Source: an uncultured Paracoccaceae bacterium (GTDB taxonomy: Bacteria; Pseudomonadota; Alphaproteobacteria; Rhodobacterales; Rhodobacteraceae). Taken from it: a stretch of 64,000 bases of DNA. Shown one piece after another: positions 16,368 to 25,494 of the stretch. Each line of letters starts with the position of its first letter. Position 1 is the first letter of the stretch. The position numbers and the translations under genes are program-made. Under the pieces are notes generated by a model, which did no database searches, was not told the DNA's origin, and worked only from the letters and a program-made list of their open reading frames with translations. The stretch is taken from assembly GCA_947498415.1 (NCBI GenBank), contig CANMKB010000001.1:186001-250000 (forward strand). The letters are read 5' to 3'.

Positions 16368-17856
16368 CGTGTGGCATCCCCAAATAGCTGTCCCAAAGAT
16401 TATTGCGAAACACCAGTTCTGGGTCCAGACGGCGTTTGTGTTCTGCAAAATTCTGTGCACGTGAATACGCGTTGTGGAATTGATCAATCTGCGCGTGTGG
16501 GCGGTAAGGTAGGTAATACGTCCCGCCGATCTCGGTAACCCGATCTATCAGCTCTTGCGTCATGCGTTTCATATCTGCTTCGGCCCGTTGTGTGAGTTCC
16601 TGACTAAATGACATGACGGCAGCGATACGATCCACCGGTGCATACGATAAAACGCTTTCGCGATCCGTTTTGACGTATCTGAGCGTCACATTCAGAAACT
16701 CTTGGTATGAGGCAGGTATGACTTGGCGGCACACCTCTAGAAACTCTTCAAAGCGGTCAAACCCGATAAAGTATTCATGCAGGATATCAGTTCGGTCAGG
16801 GTTCCTGTCATCCAATGTATGAACCGGCTCGTTGATGAGACTGTTGCGTGTGGTTGCCTTTGCCCCAAGCTTTGGGCCCACAACGGTTTCGTTCCACCAG
16901 CGGAAAGACTTCATGGGCTCGTTGCTCAATTGCGCCCGATAGATACGGCTTGCCACATGTGCCATCCATCCAGAGCCAGCCGCAGCTGGCAAGTCAGATT
17001 GATCCTGGGTTTCACGATAGGAAACCAGCAGAGCTTCATCAAAGAAGGTCGCCCGTTGAACGTTTAGGCGGCCATAGGCCATTGTGACCGATGGATCGTC
17101 TATTGATTGTCGAAAACGGCTAGCAAAATCTTGTGCGGGCATAGACGCAAACGCAGGCGCAACACGGCTGTTTTTGACCATTTCGACATCAAGATCAATG
17201 ATCGCACCGACAAGCCCATACCCCCCCATGGCCATGTTAAAGAGGTCGGCGTTCTCTGCCCGAGAGCACGTCACCAAAGTGCCATCGGCCAGCAGCATGC
17301 GTAACGATTTAACTGTCGCCCCCATCGGCCCAAATGGCACAGGCCAACCATGGGCGTTTACCGAAAATGTCGCGGCGACGCCAAAGTCATTGTTGGATTG
17401 CATGACGGCCGGGGAATACCCCGCAGGGTCCAACGCCCGAATGACCTGTGACCACCGCGCCCCTGCATGTGCGCGATAAACTTGGTTATGCGTATCCAAT
17501 TGCACCGACCCGTTGTCGAATGTCACAGCAGTCCCGTCACGCGGAATAGCTTGCGCTCCCATAGAATGCCGCGCCGCGCCAATATTGAATGGTCGACCCG
17601 CGCTCTGCGCATCTTTGATTTCTTGGCGCAGCAATCGCACAAGGGCATCATCTGCATTCTCTTTTAAAATGATGTGTTTGTGCACCGGCGTCGGAGACAA
17701 CCCACTTGCGTCATTCAGCAGGTTTGGGCTTTGGGCAGGCTGTAACGCCTGAGTCCCGTCTTTGACCGGCAAATTGGCCTTGAAACGAGAGGTTGCAGCC
17801 CAGCCTGCAAGGCCGCCGGTTGCCAAGAGTACAGAACGCCGAGAAATGTTTTTCAT
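16360..17856 (-). CDS. Tat-exported FAD-binding oxidoreductase (aldonolactone-oxidase-like)
   Basis: 498 aa. The N-terminus has a Tat signal (SRRSVLLATGGLAG), so the folded flavoprotein should be exported. An FAD-binding PCMH-type domain spans about 85-260 (FNIGAARHSMGAQ and MGGYGLVGAIIDLD), followed by a C-terminal substrate domain. This is the architecture of sugar-lactone and related alcohol oxidases. It is the first gene of a leftward four-gene operon with two unknown membrane proteins and a small exported protein. The rhodanese gene is divergent, 77 bases away. Substrate unknown. Confidence 0.82.
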   Translation of the reverse strand: MKNISRRSVLLATGGLAGWAATSRFKANLPVKDGTQALQPAQSPNLLNDASGLSPTPVHKHIILKENADDALVRLLRQEIKDAQSAGRPFNIGAARHSMGAQAIPRDGTAVTFDNGSVQLDTHNQVYRAHAGARWSQVIRALDPAGYSPAVMQSNNDFGVAATFSVNAHGWPVPFGPMGATVKSLRMLLADGTLVTCSRAENADLFNMAMGGYGLVGAIIDLDVEMVKNSRVAPAFASMPAQDFASRFRQSIDDPSVTMAYGRLNVQRATFFDEALLVSYRETQDQSDLPAAAGSGWMAHVASRIYRAQLSNEPMKSFRWWNETVVGPKLGAKATTRNSLINEPVHTLDDRNPDRTDILHEYFIGFDRFEEFLEVCRQVIPASYQEFLNVTLRYVKTDRESVLSYAPVDRIAAVMSFSQELTQRAEADMKRMTQELIDRVTEIGGTYYLPYRPHAQIDQFHNAYSRAQNFAEHKRRLDPELVFRNNLWDSYLGMPHDA

Positions 17857-17932
17857 ATTACCAAGTCACTTACTATGCTTGGTGGAACATAGGGGCTCTG
17901 TCGTATTCACGCAAACCGGGCCAAGGGGAGGG

Positions 17933-18328
17933 ATGCTGAACGTGAAACTTTCTTCGGCAGACATGGTCGCAAGGGCACGGGCCAAAATCACAGAACTCGA
18001 AACCCATCAGTTGATGGGCATGTTCGATGACCCAAATGTTGTCATCGTCGACATTCGGGATATTCGAGAACGTGAGCGTTCTGGATTCATCCCAAACAGT
18101 TTTCATGCGCCCCGCGGTATGATCGAATTCTGGGTAGATCCAGAAAGCCCGTACCACAAAGATGTGTTTTCACAGTCGGGCAAGACTTATGTATTCCACT
18201 GCGCATCAGGATGGAGATCTGCCTTAACAGTCGCGACATTGCAGGACATGGGGTTTAAATCAGCGCATCTGAAACACGGGTTCACTGATTGGGTAAAAGC
18301 CGGCGGCCCTGTCGAGACATCAACATAG
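17933..18328 (+). CDS. single-domain rhodanese
   Basis: 131 aa with one rhodanese domain. VVIVDIRDIRERERSGFIP precedes the active-site loop HCASGWRSA, whose Cys would carry the persulfide. The family transfers sulfane sulfur. ATG 17933 is taken as the start after GGGGAGGG; a GTG at 17942 has better spacing and cannot be excluded. It lies directly upstream of a persulfide-dioxygenase-like gene, which fits a role in sulfide or persulfide handling. Confidence 0.88.
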   Translation: MLNVKLSSADMVARARAKITELETHQLMGMFDDPNVVIVDIRDIRERERSGFIPNSFHAPRGMIEFWVDPESPYHKDVFSQSGKTYVFHCASGWRSALTVATLQDMGFKSAHLKHGFTDWVKAGGPVETST

Positions 18329-18338
18329 TGTTCTTATG

Positions 18339-18386
18339 TTGAATACTGACAAACGATAAAATATATTCAAATTATAGAATATATTC
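18339..18386 (+). promoter_or_regulatory. promoter with SqrR/BigR-type operator
   Basis: A -35 box TTGAAT (18339-18344) and a -10 box TATATT (18362-18367) are 17 bases apart. ATTC-N8-GAAT, the motif reported for the persulfide-sensing repressor SqrR, occupies 18365-18380 and so overlaps the -10 box. A second ATTC at 18383-18386 extends the palindrome. Repression when persulfide is low, relieved when it rises, is the natural reading. No SqrR/BigR gene lies in the window. Confidence 0.65.
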
Positions 18387-18446
18387 ACAGCCATTTGGTG
18401 CGCCGCGCAATCCGTGCCAAAGTGACAACGGGAGGAGACCAAAGCC

Positions 18447-19328
18447 ATGACACCTTCGATTGACCTGAAGACCAGCCCTGTCGTCACCGGTTTCTTTGAC
18501 GAGACCTCCAATACAATAAGCTATGTTGTGCAAGAACCTGATGGCTCAGCGTGTGCTGTAATTGATCCAGTGATGGAGTTTGATCAAGCTGCAGGCCGGC
18601 TGACCTACGAAAGCGCCGACCGAGTGATCGCCTATATTCGCGAGCGAAATTTGTCGCTGGAATGGATCATCGAAACCCATGTTCATGCAGATCACCTATC
18701 GGGTGCCCCCTATATTCAGCAGGAACTTGGAGGAAAAATCGGCATCGGAAAGCATGTGATGACCGTCCAAAATACCTTTGGGAAAATCTTTAACGAAGGC
18801 ACCGAATTCCAAAGGGATGGATCGCAATTTGACGCTCTCTTTGATGATTGTGATACCTACACCATAGGTCAAATGAAGTGCTTTGCACTGCACACGCCCG
18901 GGCACACCCCTGCCTGTATGGTGCATGTGATGGGAGATGCTGCATTTGCAGGGGATACCCTATTTATGCCAGATGGCGGGTCTGCACGGGCTGACTTTCC
19001 CGGAGGCGATGCAGGTGAGCTATATGACTCGATCCAGCGCATTCTTGCCCTGCCGGACGCACTGCGGCTGTTCATGTGCCACGACTATGGTCCCGGCGGG
19101 CGCTCCATCGCTTGGGAAACCACAGTGGGCGAAGAGAAGGCAAACAACATCCATGTCGGCGAAGGCAAAACCCGTGATGAATTCATTAAGTTCCGCACGG
19201 AGCGCGATGCTCAGCTGGATGTACCAAAGCTGATTTTGCCGTCGCTTCAGGTGAATATGCGAGGTGGCGAGGTGCCTGAAGACAGCGACGGGAACATGGT
19301 TTTGAAAGTCCCTGTGAACAAGCTGTAA
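18447..19328 (+). CDS. MBL-fold protein, persulfide dioxygenase-like (Blh/ETHE1 group)
   Basis: 293 aa. The metal motif is THVHADHLSG with His78, His80, Asp82 and His83; further ligands are in HTPGHTP and in CHDYGPGGR. This combination, and the C-terminal NMRGGEVPE region, match the Blh branch of persulfide dioxygenases, which oxidise glutathione persulfide to sulfite with one iron. It follows a rhodanese gene, and an SqrR-type operator overlaps its promoter. ATG 18447 follows GGAGGAG. The TauE/SafE exporter 4 kb away might remove sulfite, but that is speculative. Confidence 0.88.
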   Translation: MTPSIDLKTSPVVTGFFDETSNTISYVVQEPDGSACAVIDPVMEFDQAAGRLTYESADRVIAYIRERNLSLEWIIETHVHADHLSGAPYIQQELGGKIGIGKHVMTVQNTFGKIFNEGTEFQRDGSQFDALFDDCDTYTIGQMKCFALHTPGHTPACMVHVMGDAAFAGDTLFMPDGGSARADFPGGDAGELYDSIQRILALPDALRLFMCHDYGPGGRSIAWETTVGEEKANNIHVGEGKTRDEFIKFRTERDAQLDVPKLILPSLQVNMRGGEVPEDSDGNMVLKVPVNKL

Positions 19329-19342
19329 CTCGGAAAAAAAGA

Positions 19343-19373
19343 GGCCCGCCACTCATCAGGGCGGGCCATCTCG
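19343..19373. terminator. terminator between convergent genes
   Basis: GGCCCGCC (19343-19350) and GGCGGGCC (19360-19367) form an 8-bp stem. On the minus strand the hairpin is followed by TCTTTTTTT, making it an intrinsic terminator for galE. It can also serve the convergent MBL gene. Confidence 0.85.
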
Positions 19374-19391
19374 TGTTTCGCTAGGTGTATC

Positions 19392-20387
19392 CTATTCGGA
19401 GTAATGCGCTTTGGTGTTCTGATGCCACCGCCACGCATCGCGCACCATGGTTTCTAGGTCAGACCGAGTTGGCTTCCAGCCTAGTTCTGTGATTGCTTTG
19501 GATGATCCAGAGACCAGCTTTGTGCAATCTCCTGCACGACGATCTCCGTCGACGTATGGAACCTTTCGATTGGTCACTGCATGGCTATGGCTCACCACTT
19601 CGCGCACTGAAAAACCCTCGCCGGTGCCTAGGTTGAACACTTGGCTGCCTTTGCCGGACTTTAGCCAATTCAACCCCAAAACATGCGCATCCACCAAGTC
19701 ACACACGTGCACATAGTCACGGATACAGGTGCCGTCAGGTGTATCGTAATCAGTACCAAAAATGGTCAACGCATCGCGTTTTCCATCGATCGCATCCAAC
19801 ATCAAAGGAACAAGATGTGTTTCTGGAACGTGCTGCTCTCCGATTTCTCCTTCAGGATCAGCACCCGCCACGTTGAAGTAACGGAAGATGACCTTACGAA
19901 GCCCATGCGCGGCTTCAAAGTCGTTTAGGATCCCTTCGATGGCCAGCTTTGAGGCACCGTAGGCATTGATCGGAAGCTGCTGACTGCCTTCGTCCAAAAC
20001 GACATTATCCTGATCGCCATATGTTGCGCAGGTCGAGCTAAACACGAAATCAAGGCAATTTGCAGCAACCGCGGCTTCGACCAAATTGAGGGCGCCCGTG
20101 ACATTCTCACGCCAATACCGGCCAGGCTCTTTCATGCTTTCGCCAACCTGACTAAGGGCCGCAAAGTGCATCACCGCAATGGGTTGCTGTTCTGCAAACA
20201 CTTCGTCCAGCCGCGCACGATCCATAAGGTCGCCACGCGCGAATGGGCCAAATTTGACGGCCTGTGCCCAGCCCGTCGAACAATTGTCAAAAGTGACCGG
20301 GGTAAAACCCGCATCCCTCAAGGCTTTGCAGGCGTGAGAACCAATATAGCCCGCACCGCCTGTCACCAGTACATTTTTGTTACTCAT
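19392..20387 (-). CDS. galE: UDP-glucose 4-epimerase
   Basis: 331 aa extended short-chain dehydrogenase. The NAD motif is GGAGYIGSHA (9-18), the catalytic Ser and Tyr-x-x-x-Lys are in FSSTCATYG and YGASK, and RYFNVAGAD matches the family. It interconverts UDP-glucose and UDP-galactose in the cytoplasm for surface polysaccharide. It lies 18 bases downstream of galU on the same strand, so the two form a UDP-hexose operon. A terminator follows at 19343-19373. Confidence 0.93.
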   Translation of the reverse strand: MSNKNVLVTGGAGYIGSHACKALRDAGFTPVTFDNCSTGWAQAVKFGPFARGDLMDRARLDEVFAEQQPIAVMHFAALSQVGESMKEPGRYWRENVTGALNLVEAAVAANCLDFVFSSTCATYGDQDNVVLDEGSQQLPINAYGASKLAIEGILNDFEAAHGLRKVIFRYFNVAGADPEGEIGEQHVPETHLVPLMLDAIDGKRDALTIFGTDYDTPDGTCIRDYVHVCDLVDAHVLGLNWLKSGKGSQVFNLGTGEGFSVREVVSHSHAVTNRKVPYVDGDRRAGDCTKLVSGSSKAITELGWKPTRSDLETMVRDAWRWHQNTKAHYSE

Positions 20388-20405
20388 ATCAAATGCACCA
20401 CGCGC

Positions 20406-21299
20406 CTATTCAGCGGCTTTTTTGGCAAACGAAAGTTCTTGAAGATACTGACCCAGTTCATCCTTAAGGTCGTCACGCGCCAAACCGAAAGCAACGGTCG
20501 CCTGCAAGAAGCCTGCCTTAGACCCGCAATCAAAGCGTTGCCCGTTGAACCTGTAGCCATACACGTTGTCGCTGGCTTTGATTTCGGAGGCAATCGCATC
20601 CGTCAGTTGGATTTCTCCGCCTGCGCCTTCTTTCATATCATCAAGATGTTTCAACACTTGTGGTGTCAAAATATAGCGACCAATCACAGCCAGATTAGAC
20701 GGCGCCGTGCCTTCTGCCGGTTTTTCGACCATGCCTTTGACAGACACCATTTGGCCTAGATCTTCTTTAAGATCGAGCACACCATAAGACGATGTTTTTT
20801 CAGGAGAAACTTCCATCGCAGCAACCATGTTGCCACCTGTTTCTTCATAGGCTTCAACCATTTGCTGCAAACACGGCGTTTCTGCCGCGATCACATCGTC
20901 AGGTAAGAGTACGGCAACGGGCTCATCGCCAACCAACTTGCGTGCACACCAAACAGCGTGCCCAAGGCCCATGGCTTTGTGCTGACGCACATAGGCAACA
21001 GCGCCTGATTCCATATTCGTGTCGTTTAGAATCTCAAGCAGATCCATTTTACCTTTACGCTCAAGCTCAGCTTCTAACGTTGGGGAATGGTCAAAATAGT
21101 CTTCAAGCGCCCCTTTGCCGCGGGACGTTACAAAGATAAATTCTTTGATCCCAGCAGCACGTGCTTCATCAATCGCGTATTGAATCAAAGGGCGATCGAC
21201 GAGTGTCATAATTTCTTTTGGAACAGATTTGGTTGCAGGCAGAAAACGTGTTCCCAAACCTGCCACTGGAAAAATAGCTTTGGTAACTTTCTTGCGCAT
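20406..21299 (-). CDS. galU: UTP-glucose-1-phosphate uridylyltransferase
   Basis: 297 aa, the normal length. The nucleotidyltransferase motif FPVAGLGTRFLPATKS is near 10-25, followed by EARAAGIKEFIFVTSRGK and VLLPDD. It makes UDP-glucose, the substrate of the adjacent GalE. ATG 21299 is chosen because AGGAAGGA lies seven bases upstream; an open frame continues 20 codons further but lacks a site. It is the first gene of the galU-galE pair. Confidence 0.93.
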   Translation of the reverse strand: MRKKVTKAIFPVAGLGTRFLPATKSVPKEIMTLVDRPLIQYAIDEARAAGIKEFIFVTSRGKGALEDYFDHSPTLEAELERKGKMDLLEILNDTNMESGAVAYVRQHKAMGLGHAVWCARKLVGDEPVAVLLPDDVIAAETPCLQQMVEAYEETGGNMVAAMEVSPEKTSSYGVLDLKEDLGQMVSVKGMVEKPAEGTAPSNLAVIGRYILTPQVLKHLDDMKEGAGGEIQLTDAIASEIKASDNVYGYRFNGQRFDCGSKAGFLQATVAFGLARDDLKDELGQYLQELSFAKKAAE

Positions 21300-21555
21300 C
21301 GTAATTCCTTCCTGGCGCAGCAATATTGCGACTTGCGTAACATGGAACTCGACCGACATGAAGCGCCCGTTCCGAGCTGCGCAAGAATGTGCAATTTGAC
21401 TGTGGCAGGAACATCAAAGTGACACTACAGGAAAAAGGGATAGATCGCGTAGAAGGTCGAACATCCGTGGCCAAAACGCGTAAATCTCCTATCCAATGGA
21501 GTATATGCCGCGATTTCCATCAACTGATGAACGAGCAAGCTTTAGCATTCAGTGA

Positions 21556-22233
21556 TTAAAGGTGGTTTAGCCGGTGGCGTTCTAATAGCTCGATCAGAAT
21601 GTTTTTCGCATCTTGCCGATGAGCACGGTGCCGGGCGCGGGCTGTTTCCGCATCCCCCCGTTTGATCGCATCATATACCGCACGATGATCCGCATTCGAT
21701 TTGGTCGGTGTAGGACGGATATAAAGCGTCGTCATCCGTGCACGGCGCACTTGATCACTCATCATTTGGAAAATCGTCTGAACCCGGCTGTTTCCACCCA
21801 AACGCACCAATTCCGCATGGAAGCGATCATCCGCTGCGGCCCAGCCTTCTAGGTTTTCCGCATCAATGGCTTCGTCCATTTCATCAATGGCGTTTGAAAG
21901 ACCCTGAAGTTCAGCTTCATCATGACCCGCTGATGCAGCTTGTTCCGCCGACAAGCTTTCAAGCTCTGTCAAAACTTCGTAAATCTCACGCATATCGCTG
22001 GGTGATACGGGTAAAATGCGCACACCTTTCCGGGGGCGCAGCTCAAGCAAACCTTGTGTTTCCAAGGTCAGGGCCGCTTCACGGATCGGCGTACGCGACA
22101 TACCTAGTTTGTCAGCCAGCTCACTTTCCAGATGGTCTGTCCCACCTGCAAGTTCGCCCGAAAATATCATCCGGCGTAGCTCTTGCAAGGCACGCTGAGA
22201 GTTAGAGAGAGTTTTGACGTTGGATTGGCTCAA
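21556..22233 (-). CDS. GntR-family transcriptional regulator (FCD type)
   Basis: 225 aa. The N-terminal winged helix (about 10-75; LADKLGMSRTPIREA) is followed by an all-helical FCD ligand domain with the metal-binding His and Asp residues typical of the subgroup (DDRFHAELVRLGGN, HRAVYDAI and HRQDAKN). The start appears to be TTG 22233, whose TTGA overlaps the stop of the oxidoreductase gene; no ATG fits the intact helix. It is the last gene of a three-gene operon and probably controls the divergent catabolic locus. Confidence 0.85.
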   Translation of the reverse strand: MSQSNVKTLSNSQRALQELRRMIFSGELAGGTDHLESELADKLGMSRTPIREAALTLETQGLLELRPRKGVRILPVSPSDMREIYEVLTELESLSAEQAASAGHDEAELQGLSNAIDEMDEAIDAENLEGWAAADDRFHAELVRLGGNSRVQTIFQMMSDQVRRARMTTLYIRPTPTKSNADHRAVYDAIKRGDAETARARHRAHRQDAKNILIELLERHRLNHL

Positions 22234-23261
22234 TGTTTCTTCAGACTTATCTTTCTAGCGTCACGGGCTGATTCATAGATGGCTTCTTCGATCTCAATAA
22301 CATTGAGATAATCAGAAGCTGCATTTTCTATAACCCCTTCGTTTAAGAAGCCTGAAATCACGTGACTTTGCAAGGCGTGAACGCAATCTCCGCCAAACCC
22401 TTGCCACGTATCTGGCCCTAAAACCTGCTTTTCTTCCAAGGTTTCAAATTTTCGCAAGGTCACGGAACCGTCACCGTATAATTTGAGTGTTCCGACCTCA
22501 CCTTCGATCAACGCCTCCCCCATTGTGCGACGCGTATTGTCAGCCGCGTGGTCTAGGTGTCGATTGCCATCGAAAACCGCCCGAGTTCCGCCTTCTAGGT
22601 CAAAAATGACATATCCAGCGTCTTCGCCCGCGATCACCGGGTTCATTTTTCTAAGGTCCGCATAGACAGCCGAGGGGCTTCCCAGAAGGTAACGGAAGGT
22701 ATCAATGTAGTGCACACCAGTTTCATGGATCAACAATCGCGGCATTTCCTGAAAATAAGGCTGCCGATCCAAATAGGCACGCGGGCCTTGGCCATCACCT
22801 GGTCGCAATCGAAACGTTGCCTGATGCACGCGGCCGATCGCGCCGGCCTCTAATAGGGATTTGATCTTACGGAACCACGGCTGGAAGCGAAAATTCTCGT
22901 GGATGATGATAGTCGCCCCGGCTGCTTCTGCTTCAGCGACGATGTCTTTGGCTTCGGCTAAGCTTTGGCAAAACGGTTTTTGGCAAATGATCCATTTCAC
23001 ACCATGTGACAGGGCTGTACGGATCGTGGTTGCATGGGCCACAGGCGGCAGAATGACATCAAGGATACTTGGATTATGTGCCTTCAGCATCTCTTCGAGA
23101 TCGCTAAAAGCTGGCAAACCTGTGGCTTTGGCTTTGTCGATATCCCGATTGCACGAGGCCACCGCCACAGCGTTGGGCATACGTTGCCAGCTTTCATAGT
23201 GAAACTGGCTAAAGTAGCCTGCGCCAACACAGGCTACCTTTGCAATTTTCGTGTCGCTCAT
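22230..23261 (-). CDS. Gfo/Idh/MocA-family oxidoreductase
   Basis: 343 aa NAD(P)-dependent enzyme. The Rossmann motif is VACVGAGYFSQFHY (8-21). The usual E-K-P motif is ICQKPF, with Gln in place of Glu. The catalytic-region HETGVHYIDTFRYLLG is present. The family acts on sugars, sugar acids, inositols and related compounds. It overlaps the dehydrogenase upstream by four bases (ATGA) and the regulator downstream. The substrate is probably the compound imported by the divergent TctABC system. Confidence 0.86.
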   Translation of the reverse strand: MSDTKIAKVACVGAGYFSQFHYESWQRMPNAVAVASCNRDIDKAKATGLPAFSDLEEMLKAHNPSILDVILPPVAHATTIRTALSHGVKWIICQKPFCQSLAEAKDIVAEAEAAGATIIIHENFRFQPWFRKIKSLLEAGAIGRVHQATFRLRPGDGQGPRAYLDRQPYFQEMPRLLIHETGVHYIDTFRYLLGSPSAVYADLRKMNPVIAGEDAGYVIFDLEGGTRAVFDGNRHLDHAADNTRRTMGEALIEGEVGTLKLYGDGSVTLRKFETLEEKQVLGPDTWQGFGGDCVHALQSHVISGFLNEGVIENAASDYLNVIEIEEAIYESARDARKISLKKH

Positions 23262-24349
23262 GCGTGACTTACCCGCTCTCTTACTGCAGCTGCGGCCTCA
23301 AGCGTGCCCGCTGTACCACCCAAATCTCTCGTCAGAACCAGACCTTCTGCCACAACTTGCTCAACAGCCTCTCTTAGTTTTGCGCCATCTGCAATCATTG
23401 ACGGATTATCGTGTTTAATCCCAAGCCAATCCAGCATCATGGCGGCAGACAATATCATTGCCATCGGGTTTGCCACACCCTGACCTGCGATGTCAGGCGC
23501 TGACCCGTGACACGGCTGAAAGACGGCGTGTTCTAGTCCGATGTCAGCCGAAGGCGCGAGGCCCAAACCGCCCATAAGCCCAGCGCCGAGGTCTGAGAGA
23601 ATGTCGCCAAACATATTTTCCGTGACCAAAACGTCAAAATCCCAAGGTTTTTGCACCATCCACAATGCTGTCGCATCCACATAGGCATGATCTGCGCTTA
23701 GATTTGGGTGCTGGCCGGCTTCGGCGTCAAACATATCGCGGAAAAACGCAAAGGCCCGGAAGACATTGGCTTTGTCCACGCAGGTCACACGCCCTGAGCC
23801 ACGGCCCGCGGCTTTGCGGTTTGAGGCCAATTGAAACGTAAACTGAAACAGCTTTTCAGAGATGTCTCGCGTAATCAAAAGAGTTTCACGAGCCTCGTTT
23901 TCGCTAACTTCACCCTTTCCCTGTGTGTGAAACAAGCCTTCAGTGCTTTCCCGGATCAACACAAAGTCGATTTCTTTACCTTCTGGAAGATTCAAAGGCG
24001 TGCGTTGACCAGACCGAACGGTGACGGGGCGCACACCAGCAAACAATGTGAGTGCCTTGCGCAGATCAATTTGCGGCGAAATCTCTGTTCCATCAGGGTA
24101 GCGAACCTCGGGTAATCCCATCGCCGATAAGAGAATCGCATCTGCTTTTTTCGCTATTTCCATCGATTGGGTCGGAAATGATTCGCCTGTTTGAGCATAA
24201 TGTGCTGCTCCGGCAGGCGCATCATTGAATGCCAAGGTATAGCCGCTGGCGCGGTCTGACATTTCGCGCAAAATTTCAACCGAAGGCCCTGTAATTTCAG
24301 GGCCAATTCCGTCTCCGGCAAATACTGCTATTTCAAATGTATCGGCCAT
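23258..24349 (-). CDS. isocitrate/isopropylmalate dehydrogenase-family enzyme
   Basis: 363 aa, metal-dependent NAD(P) beta-decarboxylating dehydrogenase. It has FAGDGIGPEI near the start, RESTEGLFH with the phosphate-loop Arg, VTENMFGDILSDL with the metal Asp residues, and the HGSAPDIAGQG cofactor loop. The family includes 3-isopropylmalate, tartrate and D-malate dehydrogenases. Placement in a catabolic operon beside a GntR regulator favours a tartrate- or malate-like substrate over leucine synthesis. ATG 24349 is chosen over an upstream in-frame ATG because homologous sequence starts there. Confidence 0.85.
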   Translation of the reverse strand: MADTFEIAVFAGDGIGPEITGPSVEILREMSDRASGYTLAFNDAPAGAAHYAQTGESFPTQSMEIAKKADAILLSAMGLPEVRYPDGTEISPQIDLRKALTLFAGVRPVTVRSGQRTPLNLPEGKEIDFVLIRESTEGLFHTQGKGEVSENEARETLLITRDISEKLFQFTFQLASNRKAAGRGSGRVTCVDKANVFRAFAFFRDMFDAEAGQHPNLSADHAYVDATALWMVQKPWDFDVLVTENMFGDILSDLGAGLMGGLGLAPSADIGLEHAVFQPCHGSAPDIAGQGVANPMAMILSAAMMLDWLGIKHDNPSMIADGAKLREAVEQVVAEGLVLTRDLGGTAGTLEAAAAVRERVSHA

Positions 24350-24408
24350 ATACGTCCCGCTTCCTTCTAAATTTCTGTTTGCGCCGGCTCGTTTTTTCAG
24401 ACGCAAAG

Positions 24409-24437
24409 TTGACAATGCATTCATTAATGCATACGCA
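24409..24437 (+). promoter_or_regulatory. putative tctC promoter with a palindrome in the spacer
   Basis: A consensus -35 box TTGACA lies at 24409-24414. A near-palindrome ATGCAT-TCATTA-ATGCAT (24415-24432) fills the spacer before a weak -10 region. This is a classic position for a repressor site, and the GntR protein encoded at 21556-22233 is the obvious candidate. The site is midway between two divergent operons and could control both. Confidence 0.45.
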
Positions 24438-24482
24438 AATAAATGCAATCAAAAACATATTGCGTTCGGGAGGAACAAATCG

Positions 24483-25487
24483 ATGAAGTTAACTTTGAAT
24501 AAAATCGCGGTTGCGGCCATGGTCGTTGGGCTAGGAACAGCGGCGACTGCCCAAGAATACCCATATCGCGACATCACCACAGCCGTCGTTTGGGGCGCCG
24601 GAGGCGGAACCGACACCATCAACCGCATGATCATGGCAGAGATGGAGAAGCATCTGCCGGTTTCGATCAACGTGATCAACCAGACAGGCGGCGTCGCTGG
24701 ATCAAATGGTTTGGTCTATGTGGAGAACCAACCTGACGATGGGTACACGCTTGTAGGCCTGTCTGAATCAAACGTAACCGCAGCGGTTCAAGGTGGTTGG
24801 GACAAGAAGTTTGATTATTGGTATCCGTTCATCGTGGGCGGCTCGCCTGACCTCATTTCTGTTCCAGCAAACAGTCCTTACAATACCCTGGAAGAGCTGG
24901 TTGATGCTGCCAAAGCGGCACCTGGTACAATTCCAGCGGCTGCATCTGGCGCAGGTTCGATCCACCACCTGAACCTATTGGCGATTGAGCAAGGTGCAGG
25001 CGCGACATTCAAGTTTGTTCCTTACAAAGGATCTGCACCGGGCCAAGAAGCGGCCATCGCAGGTGAAGTCGCACTGGTTGTAACCTCGCTGGCAGAACAA
25101 GCTGCTTTGATCGAAGGGGGTCAACTTAAGCCGCTTGCCATGCTGACGCCTGAAACGGCTGAAATTGCCGGCGCAACCATTCCTTCTGCATTTTCTGTAT
25201 ATGATGGCTTGGACAAGTACCTGCCCCTGAAGCAGGCAATTGGTTTTGCAATTCACAACTCTGCATCTGATGACATCAAGGCAAAACTGGGTGCCGCTTT
25301 TGAAGAAGCCATTGCGTCAGACACAGTGGCTGATTGGGCAAGCGCAAACAACTACGATGTTGGCGGCCAGTACGGTGAAGAAGCACAGGCACTGTTCTCT
25401 ACGCTCGAGTCAACCTTTGCGTACACACTTAAAGATCTGGGTGCGACCACTGTCGACCCGATGTCTTTAGGTATCACAAAGCCATAA
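24483..25487 (+). CDS. tripartite tricarboxylate transporter substrate-binding protein (TctC family)
   Basis: 334 aa periplasmic protein with a signal peptide (about 1-24, ending TAATA). The mature domain has WGAGGGTDTINRMIM, the carboxylate-binding GGVAGSNG region, and FKFVPYKGSAPGQEA. It should capture a small carboxylate and hand it to the TctAB membrane complex encoded next. ATG 24483 follows GGGAGGAA. A GC-rich hairpin separates it from tctB. Confidence 0.9.
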   Translation: MKLTLNKIAVAAMVVGLGTAATAQEYPYRDITTAVVWGAGGGTDTINRMIMAEMEKHLPVSINVINQTGGVAGSNGLVYVENQPDDGYTLVGLSESNVTAAVQGGWDKKFDYWYPFIVGGSPDLISVPANSPYNTLEELVDAAKAAPGTIPAAASGAGSIHHLNLLAIEQGAGATFKFVPYKGSAPGQEAAIAGEVALVVTSLAEQAALIEGGQLKPLAMLTPETAEIAGATIPSAFSVYDGLDKYLPLKQAIGFAIHNSASDDIKAKLGAAFEEAIASDTVADWASANNYDVGGQYGEEAQALFSTLESTFAYTLKDLGATTVDPMSLGITKP

Positions 25488-25494
25488 CCTGAAC

